Assembly (NCBI GenBank): GCA_905183005.1
Contig: CAJJDO010000093.1
Coordinates: 280,451 to 344,450, forward strand
Direction: 5' to 3'
Origin: Paramecium pentaurelia
Lineage: Eukaryota > Ciliophora > Oligohymenophorea > Peniculida > Parameciidae
Length of the DNA stretch: 64,000 bases
The notes beneath the pieces are model-generated. The model was not told where the DNA came from. It searched no databases and saw only the letters and a program-made list of their open reading frames with translations. The translations under genes and the position numbers were made by a program. Below, in pieces: positions 12,265 through 25,600 of this stretch (its first letter is position 1; every line of letters starts with the position of its first letter).

Positions 12265-15200
12265 AATTAAATTTTTTATTAATTAGAAGAAATACTCATT
12301 AAATAGGTTTTTTATATAAAAAAAATCTATTTCAAAAATGATTCATTAATAGAAACGACATTTACTTAATTAATGATAATAATAATTTTGTTTGAGAATT
12401 ATAATATTATTTAATTTCTATCATTAGACTTCATAACAAAATTATTGGCTTTTCCAATAATTACTTATAATAATCACGAAAATCATTCTATCATATAAAG
12501 AATAGAATATATAATTATTTTATTTAATTATTAGTTTCAGATAATATTTAATATTAAATATTAAAGGATAATCTTGTTTTATTTTTTAATATCAAATTTA
12601 TTTTAAAAATGCTAATTTAGAAGGTAGAATATTTGATAAATACTTTTTCAATGTATTTTTAATATGATATCCATTTATTTAATCTAAATTAAGAGAAAAT
12701 GAATATAGATTTTGTATTTTTTACAAATTTGTAGACAATAAATTCATTTAACAATATTCTTTTTCTTTACTTAGATAATTTAACTGATAACCTTCTAAAT
12801 TTCCATTCATATAAAGGAATATTATTCTAAATAATTAAAATCTGCTTATATTATATTATTATTAATAAATTTACAAATCAATTAGAATTTATCTAATTTT
12901 TACAATATTAGTTCATTTGGTTTTCTCTAGTGTAATATTATTATTAAGAATTAGAAATAATGATAGACAGCTATAAGGGTGAACTTTAATTTTTTAATCA
13001 ATTATAAATAACAATCTTTATATGTATTAATATAAATTAGTATAAAATAATACATCAATTTATATCTAATTAGATAAATAAATTAAAAAATACTAATTAT
13101 AATCCTCAATTTTTTAATGGATGATACTAAAACGATTGAAATTTAGTCAATATCTATTAGGCGCTTAGTTTCATAACAGTGACCAATATTGAATCTTAAA
13201 TTTTTTCACTTTCATTATGTTCTTTTTTATTACAATCAAAATTGATCCCTGTGATAATGATCTAAACATAAGATAATCTAAATTTTAATTATTCTAATAT
13301 AATCCTTAATTGATATGAAATTCAATTCAAAAAATTAGTTGAATTTGAATTCTTTACAGTAAATTCCTTTACTGTTAATTGTTAAGGTAAGAATTATCCT
13401 AATTCAGAGCTTTGATGCAATCTCCTAAGAAACATCTTCGTATTATGAAAAGCGAAATACAAGATGTTGCTTGAAGGTGCACCCTTATTATAATAGGCTT
13501 TTTATAGGATTAATTGATATGGCTTTTAAGGACTCCTAGATTTAGGCTTAAATGAAGACCTTTTTTAAGGACACCTTAAGTCCTATGACTTTTGAATAAA
13601 TATTTATATAAATCTTAAATAATTTTAATTAATATTAGAATTCCTAAATGATCACATCAATCCAATAGTATTCTTGCATTAATTAACTGATATTATTAAT
13701 TTGATGGAGTTATAAGTATATTATTACTTTAAAACTAAATTGGCCTTTTTCATAATTATAAAAATTTATATTAATTAAGGCCTTTAGACCCTATTTAATA
13801 TTGAATATATAATTATAAAAACATTTCATCGAACTTCATTTTAGAAATTTGAGAATTCAAAAGCAAATTTTTCTAAAAGTTAAATTAATTTACAACATAC
13901 TATATATTTACTATATTAAAATAGATGGCAAGTTGATATGTAGATTAATAATAAAATATCACTATTTAAGCTAAGAAGGAAAAAAAATTTTTTTATTGTT
14001 TGATAAATTTTTAAATTCTTTTTGATAACATTTATTTTTATTAGGTTTTTATATTCAAAATGAATTTTAAAACTAGTATTTCATAAATCAATAAAAAATT
14101 AGGATTTCTCTTTATGAAATTTATTTGATTACAAAACATAATATTTTTTAAAATTCTTATGTCCTATATCTTAAAAGGACTTATTTCATCATATCAATTT
14201 TTGATAATATTTTGAATATCTGTATCACTAAAATTTGGTTATTAATAAAATAATAGTATAAATTGTTTATATGTGAATTGGTTGATGAACAATTTGATTA
14301 ATTTATGTAAATTGAATAGAAGACTCTTTTATTAATCAAAGATTTATGAGATTATAAATATTTTAACATTAGCTTGATACTATCATATTGTAATTGATTT
14401 ATTTTTAAGCTATAGAGTAAGAAAATTCTTAAACAACTAACTGCTCAATAAATCAAATATCTATTCTACCACTACTGAAATCAATTAATTTCTTAAACTT
14501 TCCATAATTTTTTTATAGATTTAAGATTTCCAAATCTGGATTAAAAAACTTATCAAAAATTAATTTTTTTATAATTTAATTTTCTAAAAATTTGTCTAAA
14601 TGAAATACAAAAAAATTATTAAAATCAATTGATTCAAATACAATTAATGCAAATTATAAATTTTCGTTTCCTTTTATATTCCCAGATTTAAAATTTTGTT
14701 GAGACTTTGATTTCTTCAGAAACCAAACTTGGTTGGATTCGAATATCATTTTTTAAATTAAGGTTAAATCTATACTGAAATAATTTAATTTTGATGAACA
14801 ACTTGATCTGGATATTATCCACAAAAATGATAATTGAAAAACTGGGGATATATTAATTATGAAATTAGATGATTTTCTAGTCTGATAATTTACAACAGGA
14901 ACATAAGCATCCTTTTTTTTAGCCTAGTGTAAAATAGATAAATTCTTATTTAATTCTTGAAAAGCAGGACGGATCAATTGGAAGTTCAGGCTAATTAGAA
15001 TAATAATAATAAATTTAATAATTTATTTTATTAATGATATTCTAATATTGATTAAATAATTTATTAATTTCTATCGAACTTCAGCTTGATCATTGAAATA
15101 GTAAAGTATAATTAAAAACAGTAGAATAAAGTTTTAAACTCATATTCGCATTTATTGAAAGAAATCTCGAATTATTATATATAGATAAAAATCTCTCAAA

Positions 15201-15979
15201 GTTACATAACATTATGATGAAACAATTATTGTAACATGATCTAAGGATTTTGGTTAGGTTTGGAATATATACTTCCAAAGTTATTATTATTTAATTCAAT
15301 AAATAAGTTTTATAATATAAGATACTTGTGTAGATATTTTATTAAAAGTAAGAATATTGATCTAAGTAATAAATAAAATATTTCTCTTTTAAATTTAAAT
15401 ACTATAATCAAATTGAAATTCGTTATTCAAATATTTTTTTACTATGACAATATTAATTTAATTTGAAATTTTGATATCAATTCAGTAATTTTGTATAATG
15501 TTAAAATTTCAACATTATTTTAATAAAATTATTTTCTATTCAAAAAATGGTATTTGATATGATTCTGATTATAGTTAATATAAATTTAATTATAAATATC
15601 TATTATTATAAGACATAGAAAATAATGAATTAACCATTAAATTATTTGTAAATGATTGAAAAAAAAAATACTAAGAATAATAAGAATAATGATAATATTG
15701 ATCTCAACTTCTAAAATTGGGACATATGTTCCAATGAAACTGATAAAAATCAAAAATGATAGTGTCTTAACTAATGTTAAAATTAACATATTATCAATTT
15801 ATACTATTAAAAACTAAGGAATTCAACTTTAGTATTTTTAGAAAATTTTGTATTCACAAACATATATTTAGTAAATTTCTTCGGTTACTATACAAAAGAT
15901 TATCCACTGACTTGAGTTTATTAAATTAATCTTTGAATAAAATTATCAAATGAGTAAATAAATTACTTCAATATAATTT
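12265..15979. other. Long AT-rich region without a recognisable gene
   Basis: I find no frame with convincing protein character on either strand. Short open stretches are compatible with chance when only TGA stops. A patch near 13.40-13.60 kb is a little less AT-rich and contains repeated AAGGAC/AAGTCCT-type words, without a clear structure. A 3.7-kb gap between genes is large for a Paramecium macronuclear chromosome, where spacers are usually a few hundred bases. Confidence 0.5.
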
Positions 15980-16260
15980 TAGTTTCTATATTTTCCAGAT
16001 AATTAAGCTATTCATTTTCTTTCTTCATATCGAATTTATCCCATTGCCAATTTTTTTCCATTTTTATAATAACCACAATCAATAATCTAGGAGAAATCGG
16101 AAAATCCATCTTACATCCTAAACTCCCTGCTAATTATAGAATTCTCCTCCATTTAAAAGATGATAATAATTTAAAATACCTCTTTATCTTTTTAGTCTTA
16201 ATTCAAATTACTTTACCTTTTATCGTCAAAATAATTCCATCATCATAAACTTGAGCTTAA
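15980..16260 (-). pseudogene. Decayed MORN-like repeat fragment
   Basis: On the minus strand, pieces in different frames read GGEFYNQQGVQDVRW, then GYYKNGKK-like residues, then GKWDKFDMKKENE-like residues. This is the GGGxYxxxGxKxGxW style of repeat of a large Paramecium MORN-like/YwqK-like family (recognised from memory). The pieces do not share a frame and no start is visible, so I call it a relic. It resembles the longer relic at 31.3-32.6 kb. Confidence 0.45.
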
Positions 16261-17293
16261 GAAATAACTTATTCATTAAATTTTACCAATAATTCTAAAT
16301 TTTATCTTCCATCTCTCTTATTTATTCTATAATTATTATCAATTAAAATCTAATAATATTTCACTATTTAAGTTATTTCAACCATATCCATTAAAAAATA
16401 ATATTTTCTAAATTGATCAATAAATCAAACTTCATTGATGAGCCAATAAATTTATTTCAAAGATTAGATAAATGAATTTTTATGATTTGAATTTATTAGA
16501 AAATGTGTTATATTTTCAAATTAGAAAATTAGATAGTTTTGTTTAACAAATATAGGTTTTTAAAAATAATTGATTTTCTGCTTCTATTTCATATTGAAAT
16601 TATAGACTATAAATAAAGAAAGCAAGAATATCAATTTATTTTTAGAGAGATGATGGAATATTTATTATAATAAAGAACAAGTATTTTTATAAACATCAAT
16701 TTATACAACAATATCTATTTCATTATTCAATTATAGTATAATAAAATCAATATCTTATTAATAACCAAATTTGTATTCAATTAATAATTTTCTATATAAG
16801 CACCATAACTGCCTTAATTTTTAGTTTATAAAGAATTTCATACTTTTCTTAATAGATAAATTTCTTTTTTAATTTCAACCATTAACTGTTTTTGAATCAA
16901 AAAAGAAGCTGAATTATAATTTATAAAATGTTAATGCGTAATCAGTAACTAAATGTTTATTTATTAGTTACTAATTATGATTATATAACTTAAAGTTAGA
17001 ATAATAGAAATTCAATATTTAAATTGTTTTTAATTCATCTCATGAATTCATTTATATGATCTTTTAATTGTTTGGTGAAACAGTTAGTTTAAAAAAGGTT
17101 AAATTTTTAATATTATAAATGTCTATCTAATATATTTAAATATTTTATTTTATGTGGAATATACAATTAAATTTAACTTTATTCATTTTCTTAGTTATAT
17201 ATTAATGTCCAATTAAATTGCGGGAAAATTTGACATTATAAAATTGAATAAAATAATTAAATCATTTATTAATAATATATCTATTTATAAAAA
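16261..17293. other. AT-rich spacer, nothing recognised
   Basis: No convincing coding frame, RNA gene or repeat is seen. It presumably includes the upstream region of the intact gene starting at 17294. Confidence 0.45.
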
Positions 17294-19552
17294 ATGTTAA
17301 AGTGTTAAGAATCAGAAGATAATTAAAAGGAGATAATATTAGTTTGTTTTAATATTGATTGCCAGATAAAAAGAGTTTGTTGTTTAGATTGTATAGAAAA
17401 TCACATTTAACATAAATAAGATCTATAGACATTAAAAGAAATTTAGAAGTGGTAATAAGATATATTCTCATATTATTAATTGTAGTCACAAAAGATGATA
17501 TAGAATGCTGATATAATGAGATAAGCAGAAAAATATTTATTTTTGGATTTGGAGAAATCATAAAAAAAAATTAATAATGATGAGTTTGAAAAATATGTAT
17601 CTAATTTATTGAAACTCTAATAATAATCATAACCTTTGAATTAAACAATTTAAAATCTAACAACATAAATGGAACCAATGTTTTAATTATTTACAAATTT
17701 TGAGATATAAATTAAAAGTAAAGACATCGAAACATAGTCAACGTAAAATTAATTTATAGACTAAAAAGAATAATTATAATAAGAAAAACATGGAAAAGTA
17801 GGAAATTAAGTGGATTAAGTAAAAAAATAAAAGATGAAAAAATACAAATATCATGATTTGATAGATAAAACTCATAAATTAAGAAAGGAAAATGATTTTG
17901 ATATTCATCAATATCCAATCTATTATAAATCATCTATTGAAAATCTAGAAGAATACACTACTATAATTCTAATTGGAACTTAAACTTCATAAAAATAGGA
18001 ACTAATAAATTTATTATTAAATTATTATTAAGAAGTTGAATTTTCAGATCCTTATAGATTTGAAATAGTTGATGATATTGAAATAATTAAAGAGGATTAA
18101 AATAATGAATATGAACAAATGAAAGTATATTATATTACACCATAATATGGAAAATAAGGACTTAGAATTATAAATACACCTGATTATTGTGATGATCTTA
18201 GTTATAATGATCAAAAAATATTCAATAGAATATATAATGTTATTTAGAGTTCAGCTTCAATTAATCAAAATATTTTAATTGGTTTTGTAATACAACAATA
18301 AATTTAAATAGGTTCATTCTTTATGTTAGAATCTATCATGAGTAATTTTTCAAATTGTTAAATTAATAATATAGTCTTTTTATTTCCAGATTGCATAGAT
18401 GATTATCCTAAATAAAAGGATATCTTATTATCTAATATAGAAATTATAAATGGAATGTCTTCACCTGTTTTCAAAATGATACCAACTATGAAATATTCTT
18501 GGTATCTTAAATTTAATACAAGTATTTTATTTTAAGAATGTAAAATATAAAAAAATTAATTTTTATGGGAAATGGGGAAAAATAGTTATTAAATGCTTCT
18601 ATAAAATTATTTATCCAATAAACTTAATATCAATAAACTTAATTTGATCAGGAATTGTTATAATCAATTTTTAAATTATCTTAGTTCTCCTTTTATTTAG
18701 AATTAATGGGAATTTGCTGATATAAAATAAGAATTGTAAACATTATTTTTAGAATTATACAAAAGAGAAACATTTGGGATTCGTGAATTTAATTTAAATG
18801 TATAAAAAAGAGAAAATTAGATATATTAGTAACTTGATAAGAATAGTAAATATTGGACACATTTATCAAATTAATATGTCTATAAAATAAAGAATGGTCA
18901 AAAGAGTAGTAATATTATTGAAAAGATTCTTAAAGATCATGAACAAGAATTAAATGAAGTTTAAACTTAAATAAATTAATTTGAATAATTAATGGAAGAA
19001 ATAGAATTAAAAACATATAAATTAGGTTTTGAAAAGTTTTATAAATTGTTTACTAATTTCATTAATTCCATATAAGATCATTTGTTATAATTTTATAAAG
19101 AGAAACGATTATTTTTTAAATTTAATTCATTGTTAATATCATTAAATCCTAATTAATCGAAATATTATGAATATTTAATTACCAAAGAAAAAACTTTAAA
19201 GTAAGATAGATGGGAAGAAAGAGTAAAGATTTTAACATAAAAATAACTGTTTTTTATTTATTCTGATGATTATTTTAAGGGTTCTAAATCTCAATAAATA
19301 GAAAAACTTCTTAAAGAATGGACTGAATATCAATTTCCAAAGTCAAAAAGATAAACTTATAGATATCTAAAATCAGATTGGAGAATATCAATTGATAATA
19401 GTGAATTTCATTGCAAATCAGAACAAATATTTTTAAAGGAATATAAAACATATAAATTTGATTAATTAGTAGGACTTAGAATAACTGATGATTGTGATAG
19501 GCATTTTTTAAGTCATATTGAAAATTTTAGAATATTAGGAAGTATGACATGA
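17294..19552 (+). CDS. B-box-like zinc finger plus degenerate AIG1/P-loop GTPase-like protein
   Basis: Uninterrupted 752-residue frame, no intron, ATG at 17294, TGA at 19550-19552. The first ~45 residues carry regularly spaced Cys and His (C4, C18, C23, C29, C30, C33, then two His), like the B-box-type fingers found at the start of many Paramecium proteins. A Gln/Lys-rich coiled region follows. From about residue 220 the sequence resembles an AIG1/septin-type G domain: a beta strand then GTQTSQKQEL where a P-loop would be GxxxxGK[ST], and NTPD where DTPG is expected near residue 293. The Lys of the P-loop remains but the following Ser/Thr is Gln, so nucleotide binding is uncertain. The C-terminal ~400 residues are helical and charged. 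It could be a scaffold or trafficking factor; the function is not known. Confidence 0.75.
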
Positions 19553-19674
19553 TTATTCATATTTTAATATATTTTGATTAATTTGTTAAGATTATTAGGT
19601 ATTATAATATATTTTATTAAGCATTAATGAAAAATTAAAATACTTTAACATAATTAAATAATTTAATAATAAAT

Positions 19675-22600
19675 TCATATTTTTTTAGAAATAGATTTAA
19701 TTTTAAGAACACTTTTCTAATATTAAATTCCCTTATTTTTGCTATTATAAAATCCATCCTAAGTTGATATTGATTTTCTTTTTGAGCTGTTTTAATCAAA
19801 ATTAGTTTATCTCATTTAAATAATTTATTTTGCAAAAGGAATTCCAAAATTTCTTAGTTTTTAAAACAACAATAAAGCATTCTTTCTTTATTCTACTCTA
19901 CTTTTAAATAGTCTTTTCAAAAATGGATATTGATCAATTTATGGGAATCTTTTTTTAATTATTTCCTTAATTTTATCTAATAAAATTTCATATTATTTAG
20001 AGTATTCCAATATGATTTTACTAATAATTTTACTTAGAAATAGAAAGTTTTATAAGGCCATTATAAAAAAGAATGGTATCTAAAGTTCTATAAGGTGGAC
20101 TTATTAAGATATATAAGTTCCTATGGCTAATCCAATAGTAATCATACTTATATTTGCTGAATAATAATCCAATTAATTTAGATTATTTAATTGATATGGT
20201 TAATAGAGAGCATTTAATTCTTAATAAACATATGTTATAAAAAGTACAAGTATTCCTTTCATAACAACTGTATCTTCATAATAAACAAGTGAGAGTATAA
20301 TTAATTCCTTCTAGATAATTTTAATCAATTCCCAAAAATAAGCCTCTTTTTTATATTCATTATATAAATAACCCCAACGTGACATTACACTTTTCTTTTA
20401 AAAATGATATTTATTAGTATAAAGTCCAAAGAAAAAGAAACATGGGATTATGATTGCTATTAATGTAATAAGAGGTAAACAAAATTCGAACATCCACCTT
20501 GTATGTGTTATAGTATCATATCTTTAAGATACATTAGCTTAAATCCATTTGAAACCTGAAATATTTCTGTATGAAATAAGTTCAATGAATCCATTAATTA
20601 AATTTGGTTATACATAGATGTAGATATAAATTGCAGCTGTTGCAGCAATACTAGGGTTAAATTTATCCTTCTTTATTAAAATAGCTAGAAAGTAGATACA
20701 AATAAAAACAATGATATACAATAAAGGTAAAATCATCTACCAAATCATTCGAGCATATTCTATTTATAAGTCTTTGAATTCAACTAAGAAACAATCAAGA
20801 GAATAAGATGAAGTTTAAAGTGGATTTCCAACAACATTTAAAGTATTATTTAATCCTGTAGAAAATTATAATTAAAATGTAGTAATGGAAACAATAATTT
20901 GAAAGTAATTAGTTAACATCTTAATTAAAGTTCCAGATTAATTCTTGTTCAAATAAACTTAATATCTATATATTTTAAAAACTGAAGATTTTGTAAATTC
21001 TTCCATTGTTTTCCTATTTCCTTAAATTGAAATCAAAAGAAATACAAGAGTCAAAATAACTATTCCTAAAATTACAAATATATTTCTCTCTTTCTCAGCA
21101 CAAGGACCACATTAAAATTTCTTAACAATTGAATATTATCCATCTCCTCTTATATTATATAGATCACATTATTCACAAAGTGCACCAATATGACCTATAT
21201 AACATGAACTATCCCCTTCCTTTATTCCTCCCAAACAATTTTTTTGTAGATTAAGACAAAAATGAATTGCTCTTGTATCAAAATATGGTCTCCAGTATCC
21301 TTGTCTCAATACTAATTGATTATCTTTAATACTCAAAGTTGTTATCTCATCTTTAATATCACATTTTTATGATTTTAGTGTTAATGAGTATAAACCTTAA
21401 TCAGAATCGCATTTTTCACATGAGAAACCTGTCATATTTTTAATTTCTCCATATTGACATTCATATGTTTTTACATTAACTCTAAGTTTATAATTTGAAT
21501 GATAATCAATAATTTCATATGGATATTAAGTATTGTAAATAGGAACTTTAATTGAATTACAAGTAAACTACAATTAAAGAACAATCTCTTGAGGAACAGA
21601 ATTATCAAAATAAACAATTAAATCATCAAGATTATAAGTTTATGTATCTAAATTAAAACTTATTCGTTAAATATTAGTATAATTATTTGTAAAATCTTAA
21701 TCCTCTTATTTTGATTCATCAAATATTCTACTTTCTATAAAACATTCAGTATTTTTTAGATTTTAAATAATATTTAGATCACCATCTAAAGCTAATATTC
21801 TCAAAATCTAATTTGATTAATAATACAATTTGTTTTTCCAATCAAAAATTTTATAAGATGATATTTTCTATCCTGTTGGTAAATATATATGTTTCAATAT
21901 ATTTCCATTTAAACCAATATATGGTTTTAATTAAATTTCTTATATTTTTATAGTCGAATTTGAAATTTTAGTTATTGCAGATAATGCTTAAGAATCCTTT
22001 CTTATTTATATTGTAAGTTATTAAGGATTAGAAGCTATATTATTTCCATAAAATTCTGCAGAATTCTTTATTATTTTAGTTTTATTATCCAATAAATTTA
22101 TTGCAACTTAATCTGAAAAATACAATCCTCCTCCAATAGATCCCTTATTGAATTAAATTACACTATCTTCAATTATTAAATTTTTATTTCCTTTTATATA
22201 AATAGACCCTCCTTCTTGAAAAGCTTCATTGAATTAAAAAAGACTATCTTATAATAGAGCCAAGAATGAATTTATTTTTAAACAAGTTCCTTATGTAGCA
22301 ATATTATACTAACAAATATAGTATCTTATTTTTAACTCATAATTTAAAGAATAAAGTTCTTATTAATTGAGAATTCTATTATCGTTATTTGATAGTTGTA
22401 TAACATTTAAGCATCCTTATTTACCACAAGAACAATTTTGTACATAGAGTGATGTAATCAATTATAGGATATTAAAATTTAAAGTAAAATTAAATATATT
22501 TAAATAATAACTTAATAATACTATTAAATTAAAGATACTTAAGGTTAGAATTATAAATATATTAGTCCATTTTAACATATTGTACAAATTATATCAACTA

Positions 22601-25600
22601 ATGTAACAGAATTAATTTAAATTTTATTTTGGTTAGTAAAATTATTAAATAAAATTNAGTAAACTACAATTAAAGAACAATCTCTTGAGGAACAGAATTA
22701 TCAAAATAAACAATTAAATCATCAAGATTATAAGTTTATGTATCTAAATTAAAACTTATTCGTTAAATATTAGTATAATTATTTGTAAAATCTTAATCCT
22801 CTTATTTTGATTCATCAAATATTCTACTTTCTATAAAACATTCAGTATTTTTTAGATTTTAAATAATATTTAGATCACCATCTAAAGCTAATATTCTCAA
22901 AATCTAATTTGATTAATAATACAATTTGTTTTTCCAATCAAAAATTTTATAAGATGATATTTTCTATCCTGTTGGTAAATATATATGTTTCAATATATTT
23001 CCATTTAAACCAATATATGGTTTTAATTAAATTTCTTATATTTTTATAGTCGAATTTGAAATTTTAGTTATTGCAGATAATGCTTAAGAATCCTTTCTTA
23101 TTTATATTGTAAGTTATTAAGGATTAGAAGCTATATTATTTCCATAAAATTCTGCAGAATTCTTTATTATTTTAGTTTTATTATCCAATAAATTTATTGC
23201 AACTTAATCTGAAAAATACAATCCTCCTCCAATAGATCCCTTATTGAATTAAATTACACTATCTTCAATTATTAAATTTTTATTTCCTTTTATATAAATA
23301 GACCCTCCTTCTTGAAAAGCTTCATTGAATTAAAAAAGACTATCTTATAATAGAGCCAAGAATGAATTTATTTTTAAACAAGTTCCTTATGTAGCAATAT
23401 TATACTAACAAATATAGTATCTTATTTTTAACTCATAATTTAAAGAATAAAGTTCTTATTAATTGAGAATTCTATTATCGTTATTTGATAGTTGTATAAC
23501 ATTTAAGCATCCTTATTTACCACAAGAACAATTTTGTACATAGAGTGATGTAATCAATTACTATTAAATTAAAGATACTTAAGGTTAGAATTATAAATAT
23601 ATTAGTCCATTTTAACATATTGTACAAATTATATCAACTAATGTAACAGAATTAATTTAAATTTTATTTTGGTTAGTAAAATTATTAAATAAAATTAATC
23701 CTGAATTCTATTAATCTATATATGAAATCATTTCTTAAAATACACAATAGGCTTTATTATAATATCCTTTTTATTCATTACTATTTAATTGAATAGGAGC
23801 TTTAATGAAATCATTTAAACATTAATATATCATATCATTTGATGATGGATTTATGTTTATACATTTGATATCAGTTTCATTAGTAAAGTTAAATCCAATT
23901 TAAATAGATCTGAATATTGAATTCTAAAGAATTAATTCCTGATTAGTTGCTAAATTAATATTATATATATCTACTTGTAAATGAAAATACTGATATTAAA
24001 TTATTACTAATGTAAGAATTTTACACTTAAATTTGAGATAGATAAACTGATTTAGATTGTTACAAAATCAATAAAGATTCTAAAATTATATTACTTATCT
24101 TAACTTCATTTATTTAAATCAAAGATCCATGTTCTAAATATATAAGAGATCTATTATTTATTAAATACTAGATTTCTTATTGACTAGAAAATTCTTTAAA
24201 TTTATTTAAAAAATTAAGATAACCAATTTAAGTATTGGATACAAAAAGTTTTTAAACTAATAAAATTTAAGGACTTTCTACAAATTTTGAATAAGAAACA
24301 TAGATTGCTGATCCTTATTGAGCATATATATCCTCTAAATTTAAATTTAAAATTGTTAAATTTGATTAAGATGTATTAGATTTCAAATATACAAAACCTC
24401 CAAATCCTCTACAGTATATTCTATTGCCAATATTGTTATTTATTTCTACTTTAAGTTATGAAGAAGATGATCCATCTATATAAATGACACCTCCATATTC
24501 TAAATCATTTAGAAATTTAGTAGAAATTGATTCAAAAAGGTTATTTTATATCAAAATCTCAGAACTTCCATAAGAGAAAACAGAGAAACATCCTCCAGTT
24601 GATCCTGATGAATTTATAAAACTGTTATTTTAAATCAAGATTTATTCAACTAATAATTCTCCAATTCCAGATTTAGATTTCGATTCAAAATTTGATTCAA
24701 TAACTTATTCTGATATTTGAGAAGTAAAACCCCAATATATGTGAGGTTAGAGTACATTATATATAAATATACTATTATTGTAAAAATTACAATCAGTAAT
24801 TTATAAGTTCTATGTTTGAATATAAATAATACTTGATCTACTGTTTAATACTATATTGTTTAAGAAGAGTGAATTGATTAATTGTACTTTACAATAAGGA
24901 CAAATAATTAATAATAATCCTGCAGTAGTTGTTAAATCAAATTAAGTATATTGATTGTAAACATTATTTTGGAATGTAATATTGTTTATTTTTATATTGT
25001 TTTGTTAATATGAAGATATAGAAATTAGTGAGGATTTAAATATCAATTCTGTAAATAGAATTATATTAGAACTAAATGATATATCCTATAATATAATAAT
25101 TTCACTTTAATTAATTAATTTTTAATCAGCAGAATCGATTGCTATTATGGGAGAGTTGTAAGATTGAACTTTAGAGAATGTTAGATTTTTCAATTCTATT
25201 ATTTTAGTTGTAGCAATACTTAATGTAGTTGAATAATATTAAGCATTAACTTATTTTAATTAACAATCTATATATTTATGTAATCCTAAAAATCGATATT
25301 TCTATTGTTGAAAAGTACCATTTTAAATTTTAATCTCTTAACAATCATAAAGTGTAATATCATTTAAACCAAAACCACGTTCAATAACTAAATTAGATAT
25401 TTTCACATAATCATATTAAATGATAATTAATGAAAAATTAACTTGTTTTCTATATTAATTTAATGAATCTTTAATAAAATAATTATTTATTTAATTTAAA
25501 TAATTAATTGTAATATTTGATTATTAACTTAAATATTTCTTTAAGTATATAAATTAGATTAAATTATCATATTGATTATTCTCAAATAATATATTTGTAA

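Noticed and set aside
12970..13495. Inverted words ATAAGGGTG / CACCCTTAT about 0.5 kb apart, as possible transposon ends
   Set aside because: Only nine bases match, with no target duplication and no transposase-like frame between them.
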